Shown: positions 35,646 through 45,143 of the stretch, piece after piece
How positions within the stretch are numbered: position 1 is the stretch's first letter
Layout of the letters: each line of letters opens with the position of its first letter
Origin: an uncultured Actinomycetes bacterium
GTDB taxonomy: Bacteria; Actinomycetota; Actinomycetes; Nanopelagicales; Nanopelagicaceae
Assembly (NCBI GenBank): GCA_903863015.1
Contig: CAIPAI010000044.1
Location: 1 to 64,000 of the forward strand
Reading direction: 5' to 3'
DNA length: 64,000 nucleotides
Made by a program: the position numbers and the translations under genes
The notes under the pieces: model-generated
Told to the model about the DNA's origin: nothing
The model's input: only the letters and a program-made list of their open reading frames with translations
The model's database searches: none

Positions 35646-36445
35646 ATCAAATTGGCTTTCGGTCCGTCGGGGTGGAGCGTGCGTGATTCGACAAGTTGTC
35701 GAGAGAGGCGTTCGACTTCCTCATCGCTCACCTTCGAGGCCCCTTCAGCGCTCACTGTAATGATGAGTGGGAAAATATTGCGGGCGAGGTCGGGTCCACC
35801 CGTAGCACTGTCATCGTCTGCCGCGTCATACAAGGCAGCGAGCGAGGCAAGGATGGATTCTTCTCTTGAAAAAGTCTCTTGGTAGATCTTCTTTAAAGCA
35901 CCTCGGGCGAATATTGAACCCGATCCAACGGCATGGAATGAAGATTCCTCATATCGTCCGCCTGTAACGTCGTAAGAGAAGATTCTGCCTGCATTCGATT
36001 CTGCGTCGAAGCCTGCGAAAAGAGGCACTACCGCTAGTCCTTGCATAGCAAGCGGGAGGTTGCCGCGAATAAGGGAGGCGAGGCGATTGGCTTTACCATC
36101 AAGACTCAGTGATGAACCTTCGATCTTTTCGTAATGCTCAAGTTCTACTTGAAATAATTTGACCAGCTCAACGGCGAGACCAGCGGTGCCCGCTATCCCA
36201 ACCACTGAGTATTCATCGGCGACAAAAACCTTCTCGATATCACGCGAGGCGATGAGATGTCCCATGGTCGCCCGCCGATCACCTGCCATAAGGACTCCTC
36301 CTTGATAGGAGAGAGCAACGATCGTGGTGCCATGCGGAGCTTCGACAGAATGAGGGCGCGGCAAAAGGTCTGGTGAAATCTTGTGTACGAAATCTGCGAA
36401 GGAAGTTCCTCCAGATTCGAAGAACCGCGCATCGAGACCGTTCAC
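35642..36445 (-). CDS. prcB: proteasome beta subunit
   Basis: PrcB is the proteolytic subunit of the 20S core. The 267-residue precursor has a propeptide of 39 residues, after which Gly39-Thr40 is the predicted self-cleavage site. The mature protein starts [20 protein letters not shown]. The Lys and Asp partners of the active-site threonine fall in the AGDRRAT and IEKVFVAD segments. It starts at GTG 36445, inside the pup stop (TAGTG), and overlaps prcA by four bases. Confidence 0.95.
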   Translation of the reverse strand: MNGLDARFFESGGTSFADFVHKISPDLLPRPHSVEAPHGTTIVALSYQGGVLMAGDRRATMGHLIASRDIEKVFVADEYSVVGIAGTAGLAVELVKLFQVELEHYEKIEGSSLSLDGKANRLASLIRGNLPLAMQGLAVVPLFAGFDAESNAGRIFSYDVTGGRYEESSFHAVGSGSIFARGALKKIYQETFSREESILASLAALYDAADDDSATGGPDLARNIFPLIITVSAEGASKVSDEEVERLSRQLVESRTLHPDGPKANLI

Positions 36446-36636
36446 TACTCGCCGCCTTTTTGCACAAATGCGGCCACGAACGCTGCCGCATTATGCTCTA
36501 AGGTGGCGTCAATCTCATCGAGGATGCTATCGATGTCTGCGAGTGAGGCTGAGGCCTGAACGTTTAGCGTTACCTCTTCGACCTCGTGCTCAACACGCGC
36601 TCTCGAACTCTCGCGCTTTGGTTCTTGAACGGCCAT
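36445..36636 (-). CDS. pup: prokaryotic ubiquitin-like protein Pup
   Basis: This 63-residue, largely disordered protein is the degradation tag. It has the helical region bound by Mpa ([20 protein letters not shown], about 31-50) and ends FVQKGGE. The C-terminal residue is encoded as glutamate, so PafA can use it directly, whereas mycobacterial Pup ends in glutamine and must first be deamidated by Dop. It lies two bases after dop and one base into prcB. The order dop-pup-prcB-prcA is the standard one. Confidence 0.96.
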   Translation of the reverse strand: MAVQEPKRESSRARVEHEVEEVTLNVQASASLADIDSILDEIDATLEHNAAAFVAAFVQKGGE

Positions 36637-36638
36637 GG

Positions 36639-38177
36639 CTACATCCTATGGGAAATTTTGAGGCGTTCTAGTAGCTCTCGAGCATTGAGGCCCTTCTCGA
36701 AGATATCTCCCACTTCGCCTCTGGTGGCGCGGTAGGGATCAGAGAGGGACACCCGCACGAGCGGTGCATCAACCTCCTCCTCGAGAAGCAAGGAGTCCCA
36801 GGACGCGGCCACCACATTCTCGGGAAAGCGCTCCACTAAGCGACCTCGAAGGTAGGCACGCGTGTCATCCGGTGGGTTACTCACCGCCTCCAGAACTTCG
36901 GATTCGGGTATAAGAACTTCGTGAAGCCCGCGTGCCTCGATCTTGTAGAAGATGCCCTTCTCTTTGCGAATATCGCTCCACTGCAAATCGATCAGCGCCA
37001 GACGTGGGTGTCCCCAATCGATGTGATCACGTTGGCGATAAGAGTTGAGCAAATCCAGTTTGGCCCGCCACTCGACAGTGCGAGTTAGAGCTGGATCATC
37101 ACTCAGTAACCCTTCCAAAGTCTGTGACCACCTGGCAATGACATCTGCCGTTGACTCGTCAATTTGTTCCGCTCTCGCCACCAGGCTTCTCGATGACTCA
37201 AGGAAGTACTCCTGCACGTTGAGGGCGGTCATTCGTCGACCATCTTGCATCTCGTAGAGGTTAGACATAGTCAAGTCGTGACTTACTTCGCGAGTAGCCA
37301 CCACCGGGTATCTGAACTGTGGAATATCCGAAAGTGCTCCGGCTTCGATCAGGGCCAGTACCAAACTGGTACTGCCCACTTTCAAGTACGTTGAGGGTTG
37401 CGAGAGATTGGCGTCACCAATAATCACATGCAGTCGACGGAAACGTGCAGCATCTGCGTGCGGCTCATCTCTTGTATTGATGATGGGACGCCGGAGTGTG
37501 GTTTCAAGTCCCACCTCTGCTTCAAAGAAGTCCGCACGCTGACTGATTTGAAAACCGGCTATCGTTCCTGATTGACCGATGCCCACTCTCCCGGCGCTCA
37601 CCATAATCTGCCTAGTGATGAAAAATGGTGTTAAGGCCGTCACTAATTCTCCGAATGGAACCCCCCTAGAAACGATGTAGTTCTCGTGGGTTCCGTACGA
37701 CGCACCCTTATTGTCTGTGTTGTTCTTATAGATATTGATCGCGAGCGGATCGAACTGATCAACTGCAGCAGCAATACTTCGACGCATAATCTCATCCCCA
37801 GCAAGATCCCACTTAACGACATCTCGAGGGTTAGTACATTCTGGACCTGAGTACTCGGGGTGGGCATGGTCAACGTAATAACGGGCGCCGTTGCCCAAAA
37901 CTACATTGGCAAACCCCATATCTATATCGGTAAGTTGACTGGGGTCGGCACTCTCTCTATCAAGGTCATATCCGCGGGCATCGCGCAATGGTGACTCGTC
38001 TTCATAATCCCATCGAGTACGGCGCCTACTCGCCGCCGTGGTGTTTGCATAGGCGTTTACGATCTGACTAGAGAGAAGCATGGGATTTTCGTGAGCTGAA
38101 CCTGGCTGTGCGATTCCGTATTCCGTCTCGATTCCCATGATGCGGTGCACCGCACCGGGTAAACCGTCGTGGCTCAT
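36639..38177 (-). CDS. dop: Pup deamidase/depupylase Dop
   Basis: Dop removes Pup from substrates and, where needed, deamidates it. The 512-residue protein starts with RIMGIETEYGIAQPG and shares the glutamine-synthetase-like fold of PafA, with IYKNNTDNKGASYGTHENY (about 147-165) and HADAARFRRLHVIIGDANL (about 246-264). Since Pup here already ends in Glu, depupylation is probably its only task. The stop of mpa abuts its start. An in-frame ATG 13 codons later (38138) is an alternative start. Confidence 0.94.
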   Translation of the reverse strand: MSHDGLPGAVHRIMGIETEYGIAQPGSAHENPMLLSSQIVNAYANTTAASRRRTRWDYEDESPLRDARGYDLDRESADPSQLTDIDMGFANVVLGNGARYYVDHAHPEYSGPECTNPRDVVKWDLAGDEIMRRSIAAAVDQFDPLAINIYKNNTDNKGASYGTHENYIVSRGVPFGELVTALTPFFITRQIMVSAGRVGIGQSGTIAGFQISQRADFFEAEVGLETTLRRPIINTRDEPHADAARFRRLHVIIGDANLSQPSTYLKVGSTSLVLALIEAGALSDIPQFRYPVVATREVSHDLTMSNLYEMQDGRRMTALNVQEYFLESSRSLVARAEQIDESTADVIARWSQTLEGLLSDDPALTRTVEWRAKLDLLNSYRQRDHIDWGHPRLALIDLQWSDIRKEKGIFYKIEARGLHEVLIPESEVLEAVSNPPDDTRAYLRGRLVERFPENVVAASWDSLLLEEEVDAPLVRVSLSDPYRATRGEVGDIFEKGLNARELLERLKISHRM

Positions 38178-39905
38178 CTACAGGTATTGGCCGGTATTGG
38201 AGAGCGCATCTATAGACCTTCCTGGCCCAGTTCCCGACTTTCCGGTGATGAGAGTGCGGATGTACACGATTCGTTCACCCTTCTTGCCAGAGATTCGAGC
38301 CCAATCATCTGGGTTTGTGGTGTTTGGCAAGTCCTCGTTCTCCTTAAACTCGTCTACGCATGCAGCCAATAGATGGCTCACTCGAATGCCATACGACCCA
38401 TGATCGAGTTGATCCTTGATTGCCATTTTCTTTGCGCGTCCAACAATATTTTCGATCATGGCGCCAGAGTTGAAATCCTTAAAATAGAGCACTTCTTTGT
38501 CACCATTGGCATAAGTAACTTCGAGGAATCGATTTTCGTCGTCTTCTGAGTACATGCGTCCGACTGTCGCTTGAATCATTGCGTTCACAGTCTTTGTGCG
38601 ATCCATGTGATTCTCAGAAAGATCGTCTGCGTTTAACGGGATCTCAGTAGTGATGTACTTGCCGAAAATCTCTGTGGCCCCTTGCGCGTCTGGACGCTCA
38701 ATCTTGATTTTCACATCGAGTCGACCTGGGCGCAATATCGCTGGGTCGATCATGTCCTCGCGATTGCTCGCACCGATAACAATGACATTTTGCAGGCTTT
38801 CAACGCCATCTATTTCGGCTAGTAGTTGCGGAACAATGGTGTTCTCAACGTCGGAGCTGACTCCACTCCCCCGGGTCCGAAAAAGTGAATCCATTTCGTC
38901 GAAGAAAACAATGACTGGCGTACCTTCATTAGCCTTCTCGCGAGCACGCTGAAAGACCAAGCGAATATGACGTTCCGTCTCACCTACAAACTTATTGAGA
39001 AGTTCTGGGCCCTTGATATTGAGAAAATAGGAGCGACCCTCGGGCTTGCCGGTAATCTCTGCGACCTTTTTTGCCAGCGAATTAGCGACTGCTTTTGCGA
39101 TCAGCGTCTTCCCGCAACCGGGAGGACCGTAAAGAAGAATGCCCTTAGGTGGTCGCAATTGATACTCGCGAAAGAGTTCAGCATGCAAATAGGGCAACTC
39201 GACAGCGTCTCGTATTTGCTCGATCTGTCGCCCAAGACCACCGATATCTTCGTAGTCGATGTCGGGGACTTCTTCGAGAACGAGCTCTTCTACTTCAGCT
39301 CGCGGGATCTTCTCAAATACAAAGCCTGATCTGGATTCCATGAGCAGCGCATCGCCTGGGCGGAGTGGAACTCCCTCGAGTGAACGCGCAACGCGCACGA
39401 CCCGGTCTTCGTCAGAGCGTGCGGTGACAAGTGCGCGGTGATCCGAGAGCAATTCCTTCAAGGTGACCAATTCCCCGGTCTCCTCAAAGCCGAAGGCCGC
39501 GATAACAGAGAGCGATTCGTTGAGCATGACTTCTTGACCGACACGAAGTTCACTCCGATCAACTTCAGGAGAAACCTGAACACGCATTTTTCGACCGTTG
39601 GTGAAGATGTCAAGAAACTCTTCGCCTTCGGGGATGCTCTGCACGACGCCAAAACCAGCCGGCGGCTGCGCTAAGCGCTCAAGATCTGCCTTTAAATTGA
39701 GAATGTGCTCACGAGCTTCTTTGAGGGTGCCAGAGAGACGTTCGTTCGACCCCTGTACGGATGAGAGTTCTTGAGAGAGCAGATCGATTCGACGTTGGAG
39801 ATCTGAGGCACTCTCTCCGGGTTTCCCTGCGACTTCACGTCGGAGGCGCCCCACCTCCTGCTGGAGGTCGGCAATCGTCTGCGCAGTTTCCGGGCTATCG
39901 CTCAT
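38178..39905 (-). CDS. mpa: proteasome-associated AAA ATPase Mpa/ARC
   Basis: Mpa recognises Pup-tagged proteins, unfolds them and feeds them to the 20S core. The 575-residue protein has an N-terminal coiled coil (about 5-75), two OB-fold domains, and an AAA domain with Walker [16 protein letters not shown] and Walker [13 protein letters not shown]. The C-terminus GQYL carries the penultimate tyrosine that docks into the proteasome. ATG 39905 is preferred to the longer frame (39923) because a TATCGT -10 hexamer sits six bases upstream. Confidence 0.95.
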   Translation of the reverse strand: MSDSPETAQTIADLQQEVGRLRREVAGKPGESASDLQRRIDLLSQELSSVQGSNERLSGTLKEAREHILNLKADLERLAQPPAGFGVVQSIPEGEEFLDIFTNGRKMRVQVSPEVDRSELRVGQEVMLNESLSVIAAFGFEETGELVTLKELLSDHRALVTARSDEDRVVRVARSLEGVPLRPGDALLMESRSGFVFEKIPRAEVEELVLEEVPDIDYEDIGGLGRQIEQIRDAVELPYLHAELFREYQLRPPKGILLYGPPGCGKTLIAKAVANSLAKKVAEITGKPEGRSYFLNIKGPELLNKFVGETERHIRLVFQRAREKANEGTPVIVFFDEMDSLFRTRGSGVSSDVENTIVPQLLAEIDGVESLQNVIVIGASNREDMIDPAILRPGRLDVKIKIERPDAQGATEIFGKYITTEIPLNADDLSENHMDRTKTVNAMIQATVGRMYSEDDENRFLEVTYANGDKEVLYFKDFNSGAMIENIVGRAKKMAIKDQLDHGSYGIRVSHLLAACVDEFKENEDLPNTTNPDDWARISGKKGERIVYIRTLITGKSGTGPGRSIDALSNTGQYL

Positions 39906-39911
39906 GCTCTG

Positions 39912-39917
39912 ACGATA
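39912..39917 (-). promoter_or_regulatory. -10 hexamer for leaderless mpa (proteasome operon)
   Basis: TATCGT on the minus strand lies six bases before ATG 39905. It sits in the 33-base gap after trmI and would drive the whole mpa-dop-pup-prcB-prcA-pafA unit, since all later gaps are two bases or less. Confidence 0.6.
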
Positions 39918-39938
39918 CTGCAACTGCCTTTTAGCGGC

Positions 39939-40835
39939 CTACGATTCTTCGACCGAGACCCCATATGCGCCCTTAGAAGGGCGGCGGCGACGCATGGGGG
40001 GCTCCACTCCATCAGCCAACCTCCGTGAGGTGAGCAGGAATCCGGTGTGGCCGATCATGCGGTGTTCCGGCCTAACAGCTAATCCTTCGAGGTGCCAATC
40101 TCGGACCATGGATTCCCATGCATGCGGTTCGGTGAAGTTCCCATGGCTTCTGATGGCCTCGCCCACTTTGGAGAGTTGTGTGGTGGTGGCTACGTAGCAA
40201 ATCAGCACGCCCCCAGGACGGAGAACGCGGGCAGCGACATCAATATTCTCCCATGGCGCCAACATGTCGTAGATAACGCGGTCGATGTCACGAACCCGGT
40301 CATCAGCAGTTGCCACTTCGTCGATTGCCCCCACTTGAAGGTGCCAATTCGATTGCGTACTTCCAAAGAACTGTTCAACATTCTTACCGGCGATCTCGGC
40401 AAACTCAGGGCGCTTTTCAAAGGAGAAGACTTCACCGCTACTACCAACGGCCCGAAGTAGCGCGATAGAGAGCGCACCGGAACCTGCCCCAGCTTCGACG
40501 ACGCGCGCGCCCGGAAAGATATCTCCTAGCGTGACGATGTGCGCAGCGTCCTTGGGGTAGACGATGGTGGCTCCTCGAGGCATCGAAAGCACAAAGTCGG
40601 GGTAGAGCGGACGTAATGCAAGAAAGACTGTCCCGCCGGTCGTGGTCACGAGGGATCCTTCTGGCTGGTCTATGAATTGCGCATGCTCAATCCAACCCCG
40701 GTGAGTATGAAAGGAGCCGCCCTCTGCGAGATTGATGGTGTGTAATTTTCCCTTGGGGTCGGTGAGCTGGACACGGTCACCATATTTGAAGGCTCCCCTG
40801 CGGCTAGCCGGAATTCCATTCTCCGAAGTCGTCAT
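39939..40835 (-). CDS. trmI: tRNA (adenine-58-N1)-methyltransferase TrmI
   Basis: TrmI methylates A58 in the T loop of tRNA. The 298-residue protein has an N-terminal beta domain and a SAM-dependent methyltransferase domain with VVEAGAGSGALSIALLRAVG (about 111-130), FSFEKRPEFAEIAG and RDIDRVIYDMLAPWE. The gene next to mpa is the same in M. tuberculosis (Rv2118c). It starts at ATG 40835, six bases after TAGGGT on the minus strand, diverging from the RecB-like nuclease. Confidence 0.92.
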   Translation of the reverse strand: MTTSENGIPASRRGAFKYGDRVQLTDPKGKLHTINLAEGGSFHTHRGWIEHAQFIDQPEGSLVTTTGGTVFLALRPLYPDFVLSMPRGATIVYPKDAAHIVTLGDIFPGARVVEAGAGSGALSIALLRAVGSSGEVFSFEKRPEFAEIAGKNVEQFFGSTQSNWHLQVGAIDEVATADDRVRDIDRVIYDMLAPWENIDVAARVLRPGGVLICYVATTTQLSKVGEAIRSHGNFTEPHAWESMVRDWHLEGLAVRPEHRMIGHTGFLLTSRRLADGVEPPMRRRRPSKGAYGVSVEES

Positions 40836-40867
40836 GGCAGTACCCTACCGGGCGTTACTCTGTCGTC
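40836..40867. promoter_or_regulatory. divergent leaderless promoters of trmI and the RecB-like nuclease gene
   Basis: In only 32 bases there is a -10 for each direction. TAGGGT at 40842-40847 (minus) is six bases from ATG 40835. TACTCT at 40856-40861 (plus) is six bases from ATG 40868. Each -35 region must lie within the opposite gene's promoter or coding start. Confidence 0.62.
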
Positions 40868-41656
40868 ATGGTCTCGATGGTGAAGCTCTCCCCTTCCAGG
40901 GCAAATGACTTCCAAAACTGCCCCTTGCTCTTTCGATTTCGCACGATCGATCAACTTCCAGAGCCACTTTCGATTGACGCAGTTCGCGGCACCATCGTGC
41001 ACACCACTCTTGAACATCTCTACGATCTACCCGCTCTCGAGCGTCGGCTCCCCCAGGCTTATGACCTGTGGCGCGAGGCGTTCGTTGAAATATCCCAAGA
41101 CGACAAGTATCGGGAACTCTTCGACGCTATCGATGACATTTCAGTGTGGACGAACGAAAGCCTCTTCCTCTTGGATAAATACTTCGCACTTGAGGAGCCT
41201 GTATTACTTGAACCAGCAGAGCGCGAATCGCATATTGAGTTCGATCTCCAGGATGGTTTTAAGATTCACGGTTACGTCGATCGGATTGACGTCGCACCAT
41301 CCGGGGACATTCGCATCGTTGATTACAAGACAGGCAAGGCACCACGAGAAGGGTATGAGCAGAAGGCCTTCTTCCAATTACGTTTTTATGCATTGATAAT
41401 TTGGCGCACTCGAAATGTTGTTCCGCGGAAGTTGCGACTCATCTATCTCGGTGACGGTCGAATTCTCGAGGATTCTCCAACCGAGAATGACTTAATCGCC
41501 ACCGAGAAGAAGATTGTTGCAATATGGAGAGCCATGGAATCAGCTTTCGATACTAAAACATTTCCACCTAAGAAGAGCAAGCTCTGTGATTGGTGCGCAC
41601 ATCAGAGTATCTGTCCTGAGTTTGGCGGAACTCCACCGCCGCTGCCACTGCCGTAG
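40868..41656 (+). CDS. RecB-family (PD-(D/E)XK) exonuclease, probable Fe-S type
   Basis: The 262-residue protein has the RecB nuclease motif IRIVDYKTGKAP (about 149-160) preceded by HGYVDRIDV. One N-terminal cysteine (FQNCPLLF, about residue 18) and a C-terminal group LCDWCAHQSICPEF resemble the four-cysteine Fe-S arrangement of Cas4/AddB nucleases. No helicase domain or cas gene is nearby, so a DNA-processing role in repair is more likely than CRISPR. Rv2119 is its M. tuberculosis counterpart, also diverging from trmI. Predicted to be leaderless. Confidence 0.85.
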   Translation: MVSMVKLSPSRANDFQNCPLLFRFRTIDQLPEPLSIDAVRGTIVHTTLEHLYDLPALERRLPQAYDLWREAFVEISQDDKYRELFDAIDDISVWTNESLFLLDKYFALEEPVLLEPAERESHIEFDLQDGFKIHGYVDRIDVAPSGDIRIVDYKTGKAPREGYEQKAFFQLRFYALIIWRTRNVVPRKLRLIYLGDGRILEDSPTENDLIATEKKIVAIWRAMESAFDTKTFPPKKSKLCDWCAHQSICPEFGGTPPPLPLP

Positions 41657-41663
41657 GCCTCAT

Positions 41664-42320
41664 TTACAAGAGGGCGTTTCGGACTTCCATGAGTGATTTC
41701 GCAAAATTTAGTCGTGGTAGTGGTGGAACTGGAACTAAGTGCGGAATTGCATAAACAATGGCACCGCTGGCCAAAGCGCCGATTACCCCGTTGGGTGAAT
41801 CTTCAAGAATGATCGTCTCGGCAATAGGTACGTCTAGCCGACGGACAGCTTCGAGATAAGGATCTGGGTGCGGCTTAGTTCGCGACAGGTCCGTCCCGGC
41901 GATCGTGGTGGAAAATGATGTAACACCCGTAGATCGCACGACCGCCTCCACTGTATGACGTGGGCTTGCTGACACCAGTGCGTGTGGGATGCCTTCAGAG
42001 ACCAACAATTCAAGAAGTTCTCTTCCGCCAGGCATAAGATCGATTTTCATATCTGAAATACGTGAAGCGACGTCCAGCGTAATTGTTTCTACTACGGCGT
42101 CTCGATCGTGCACCTGGCCAGTTGCGGCGCGAGCGCGCTCAACGATGTGATCCCCCACCCGCGTAAGCGGACCACCCACGCAGATGTGTTGGTCTTCCTT
42201 AGTCCACTGAAAGCCCAACTCGAGGGCATATGCGCTCTCTGAAAGCCACCACACGGGCTCGGTGTCTACGAGTAGGCCGTCCATGTCAAAGAGGATGGCC
42301 GCCGGCCTGGGAATCTTCAT
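41664..42320 (-). CDS. HAD-superfamily phosphatase (beta-phosphoglucomutase-like)
   Basis: The 218-residue protein has HAD motif I ILFDMDGLLVDTEPVW (about 9-24), motif II LVSASPRH and motif IV IILEDSPNGVIGALASG, with the C1 helical cap of beta-phosphoglucomutase-like enzymes. It most likely dephosphorylates a small sugar phosphate; the substrate cannot be told. ATG 42320 is chosen because TAGGCT lies seven bases upstream and the family N-terminus follows directly; the longer frame to 42368 covers the divergent promoter region. Confidence 0.82.
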   Translation of the reverse strand: MKIPRPAAILFDMDGLLVDTEPVWWLSESAYALELGFQWTKEDQHICVGGPLTRVGDHIVERARAATGQVHDRDAVVETITLDVASRISDMKIDLMPGGRELLELLVSEGIPHALVSASPRHTVEAVVRSTGVTSFSTTIAGTDLSRTKPHPDPYLEAVRRLDVPIAETIILEDSPNGVIGALASGAIVYAIPHLVPVPPLPRLNFAKSLMEVRNALL

Positions 42321-42371
42321 TGAGGTGAGCCTAATAGCCTCCCGGCCCTCGCGCCCCGGTAGGCTCAAGTT
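42321..42371. promoter_or_regulatory. divergent leaderless promoters of the HAD and PAC2 genes
   Basis: TAGGCT at 42328-42333 (minus) lies seven bases from the HAD start ATG 42320. TAGGCT at 42360-42365 (plus) lies six bases from the PAC2 start GTG 42372. The same hexamer is used in both directions. Confidence 0.58.
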
Positions 42372-43217
42372 GTGATGGAGATCATTGCCTTGCCGACGCT
42401 TCGAAAGCCAATTTTAATTGCCGCTTTCGAAGGCTGGAACGATGCTGGAAACGCAGCGACGGCAGCGGTAGAGCATCTCATCGAAGTATGGGAGGCAGAG
42501 GAGATCGCCTTCTTTGATCCAGAGGATTACTACGATTTCCAAGTAAACCGTCCCATTGTCCACGTCACGGAAGAGTCCGGTCGAGAGATTGAGTGGCCCA
42601 CCACCACGATAAGTGTCGCAACTCCAGCGCACCTTGATAGAGACTTTGTGATCGTGCGAGGAATCGAGCCATCAATGCGCTGGCGTACCTTCTGTGAGGA
42701 AATGATTGGCCTTATTGATGATCTGGAAGTTGAGTTGGTGGTAACCCTGGGAGCGCTCATCGCCGAAGTGCCACACACACGACCCATTCACGTTATTGGA
42801 TCAGGGTCAGACTCAGCGACCTCGCTTCGTTTCGGTTTGCAGCCGAGTCGTTACGAAGGTCCCACCGGAATTGTCGGCGTGCTACAGAATTCCTGTTTAG
42901 CCGCCGGGGTAGATGCTTTTTCACTGTGGGCACAAGTTCCGCACTATGTCTCACAACCTCCCTGCCCCAAAGCGAGCCTCGCACTGGTGAATAGACTCGA
43001 TGACCTACTCGGAATTCGCATACCAATTGATGATTTACAAGAAGAATCACTTGCCTGGGAAGTGGGCGTGAATCAACTTTCGCTCGAAGATAGCGATGTC
43101 GCGCAATATGTACAGGGGCTGGAAGAACAACAGGATGCGGCAGAACTCCCAGAGGCTAGCGGCGACGCCATTGCTAGAGAGTTCGAACGTTATTTGCGCC
43201 GCCGAGAAGAACGTTAA
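42372..43217 (+). CDS. PAC2-family protein
   Basis: The 281-residue protein fits the PAC2 family, named for proteasome assembly chaperone 2: LIAAFEGWNDAGNAATAAVEHL (about 13-34), LVVTLGALIAEVPHTRPI (about 122-139) and GPTGIVGVLQNSC. In Actinobacteria this gene lies near the proteasome locus, but a chaperone role in bacteria is unproven (M. tuberculosis Rv2125 is the counterpart). GTG 42372 is six bases after TAGGCT; ATG 42375 is the next codon. Its stop overlaps the convergent mshC stop by four bases. Confidence 0.85.
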   Translation: MMEIIALPTLRKPILIAAFEGWNDAGNAATAAVEHLIEVWEAEEIAFFDPEDYYDFQVNRPIVHVTEESGREIEWPTTTISVATPAHLDRDFVIVRGIEPSMRWRTFCEEMIGLIDDLEVELVVTLGALIAEVPHTRPIHVIGSGSDSATSLRFGLQPSRYEGPTGIVGVLQNSCLAAGVDAFSLWAQVPHYVSQPPCPKASLALVNRLDDLLGIRIPIDDLQEESLAWEVGVNQLSLEDSDVAQYVQGLEEQQDAAELPEASGDAIAREFERYLRRREER

Positions 43218-44437
43218 ATCGCGATACCGAGAAGTGCATCTAATGCTCGGGACATGGCGCCGGGGCCACCCACTTCACCCTCACCATTTTGCAGCGCGGA
43301 CCACTGATCTACGGCCGCAAGAGCGCTAGGCGTATCTAAATCATTCGCCAACGATTTCCTGATGCGCTCTATGGTTTCTGTAGCTGATGTCCCCCGAGAG
43401 TGGGCCAGCGCCTCTCTCCACGTGTGCAACCTACTCGTTGCACGGTTAAGCAGATCCTCACTCCAGTCGCGGTTGCTACGGTAATGACTCTCCATAAGAG
43501 CGAGCCGAATAGCGTTGGGGTCGACACCTGCTTGGCGGAGCTTAGATACAAAGACTAAGTTGCCTTTGCTCTTACTCATCTTCTCGCCATCTAGTCCAAT
43601 CATTCCTGCGTGCACGAAATTCCGAGCGAAGCGATTTCCGGTAAGTGCGAAAGCTTCGGAAGCTCCCATGTCATGATGAGGAAAGAGTAAATCTGATCCG
43701 CCTCCCTGAACATCGATACTGGATCCCAGGTAGTTGAGTGCGATTGCAGAACATTCAATATGCCAACCAGGTCGCCCTGCTCCTAATGCACTCTCCCAGA
43801 AAGGTTCACCCTCTCGCTGGCCTCTCCAGAGCAAGCAATCTAACGGTGCGCGTTTGCCGATCCGATCGGGGTCTCCCCCTCTTTCTCCAAAGATCTTTAG
43901 CTGTTGATCAACCGAGAGATGACTGCGTCCTCCGAACTCTGGATCGCTCGCCACATTAAAATAGACATCGCTTTCGACCCAATAGGCGTGACCTGACCTC
44001 AACAATTTCTCTACTGCTTCGACCACGAGAGGAATGCTTTCAACGGCCCCGATGTATGCCATAGGTGGGATCACTCGAAGCGCAGTCATATCTTCACGAA
44101 AAAGTTGAGTTTCATTCTCTGCAATCGATTCCCATGAGACGCCTCGTTCTGCAGCGCGCACCAAAAGTGGATCGTCGATATCTGTCACGTTTTGCACATA
44201 TCGAGCTGGATAGCCTGCATCAAGCCAGACTCGATGCAGAAGATCAAATGCAACGTAAGTGGCCGCATGTCCCATGTGGGTAGCGTCGTAGGGGGTTATT
44301 CCGCAAACGTAGAGATCGGCATGTGCGACTGTTCCGGTGGGTATGAGACGCTCGAATTCGGAACTCCACATATTGATGCCGTTGGGATATGCGCCCTCAT
44401 CAATTTTCGGAATGAATGGAGTGGGCCAGGAGATCAT
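43214..44437 (-). CDS. mshC: mycothiol ligase MshC (Cys:GlcN-Ins ligase)
   Basis: MshC joins cysteine to glucosaminyl-inositol in mycothiol synthesis. The 407-residue protein is a cysteinyl-tRNA synthetase relative with YVCGITPYDATHMGHAATYV (zinc-binding Cys and HIGH-like motif, about 44-63) and KMSKSKGNLVF (about 288-298). The ITPYD variant of the first motif and the missing C-terminal anticodon domain separate it from CysS. It marks the organism as a mycothiol producer. Start ATG 44437 lies six bases after a TAGGCT hexamer. Confidence 0.92.
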   Translation of the reverse strand: MISWPTPFIPKIDEGAYPNGINMWSSEFERLIPTGTVAHADLYVCGITPYDATHMGHAATYVAFDLLHRVWLDAGYPARYVQNVTDIDDPLLVRAAERGVSWESIAENETQLFREDMTALRVIPPMAYIGAVESIPLVVEAVEKLLRSGHAYWVESDVYFNVASDPEFGGRSHLSVDQQLKIFGERGGDPDRIGKRAPLDCLLWRGQREGEPFWESALGAGRPGWHIECSAIALNYLGSSIDVQGGGSDLLFPHHDMGASEAFALTGNRFARNFVHAGMIGLDGEKMSKSKGNLVFVSKLRQAGVDPNAIRLALMESHYRSNRDWSEDLLNRATSRLHTWREALAHSRGTSATETIERIRKSLANDLDTPSALAAVDQWSALQNGEGEVGGPGAMSRALDALLGIAI

Positions 44438-44443
44438 TGCGCG

Positions 44444-44449
44444 AGCCTA
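44444..44449 (-). promoter_or_regulatory. -10 hexamer for leaderless mshC
   Basis: TAGGCT on the minus strand is six bases upstream of ATG 44437, in the 18-base gap after the SCO1664-type gene. Confidence 0.58.
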
Positions 44450-44455
44450 CTACTT

Positions 44456-45142
44456 CTAGAAGGGCGGCCAAGGGACTGCGGGCCAATCCTGCGAAGGTAG
44501 CGGATAGGTGCCAGAGGTAAGCAGACTCTCTCGGCGAGCTAGTAATGCTGCGATCTCCTCAGGATGGATTAATTCCTCAAGGATCGGAAGCACCGTTTCG
44601 AGACGGTCGAGATCTGCGAGCAAACCCTGAGGTATTGGATCTCCGCGAAACTGCCAAAGCACAGTTCGCAACTTATCTTCTTGGTGGAAGGTGACTCCAT
44701 GATCGCATCCATAGATGCGCCCGCCTATAGGGAGTAAATGGCCAAATTTGCGATCAGTATTGTTGATGAGGGCGTCGAAGAGCGCCATCCGAATGATGTC
44801 TGGGTGATCCCCTTGGGCGACCTCTACGATCTCCACCTCCTCGTCAATCTGAATCCAGGATTGCACCATTCCGAGGCCGTATGGTCCTTCGCGCAACAGT
44901 GTGGGCGGCACAAGATCCCATCCGAGAGCTTCGGAGAGTTCATAAGCGGCCACCTCTCTTTGGGCGAGAGTCCCATGAGGAAAATCCCAGAGAGGTCGTT
45001 CACCACTGACGGGCTTATAGATCACATTGCCCAGAGAGTGATCATCAACGTGGATCGAACCAAAGAGAGTGGCGTTGGAAGCTTCTACAAGGCGTCCTTC
45101 GATGTCGATCTCGCCCATCGCGAGCTCATGGAGAGTGAGCAC
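44456..45142 (-). CDS. SCO1664-family protein (PI3/4-kinase-like fold)
   Basis: This 228-residue protein matches the actinobacterial SCO1664 family: ASNATLFGSI near the start, VIYKPVSGERPLWDFPHGTL (about 41-60), LREGPYGLGMVQSWI and ALINNTDRKFGHLL with GGRIYGCDHGVTFHQEDKLR (about 137-156). These resemble the ATP-binding and catalytic segments of PI3/PI4-kinase-like proteins, but no substrate is known. The longer frame to 45370 runs through DUF3090, so GTG 45142, two bases from the DUF3090 stop, is taken as start; ATG 45118 is possible. The cluster with DUF3090, phosphoglycerate mutase and mshC is widely conserved. Confidence 0.82.
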   Translation of the reverse strand: MLTLHELAMGEIDIEGRLVEASNATLFGSIHVDDHSLGNVIYKPVSGERPLWDFPHGTLAQREVAAYELSEALGWDLVPPTLLREGPYGLGMVQSWIQIDEEVEIVEVAQGDHPDIIRMALFDALINNTDRKFGHLLPIGGRIYGCDHGVTFHQEDKLRTVLWQFRGDPIPQGLLADLDRLETVLPILEELIHPEEIAALLARRESLLTSGTYPLPSQDWPAVPWPPF

Positions 45143-45143
45143 G

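Noticed and set aside
40868-41656. RecB/Cas4-like nuclease considered as part of a CRISPR system.
   Set aside because: No repeats or cas genes are present and the gene diverges from trmI as in non-CRISPR relatives.
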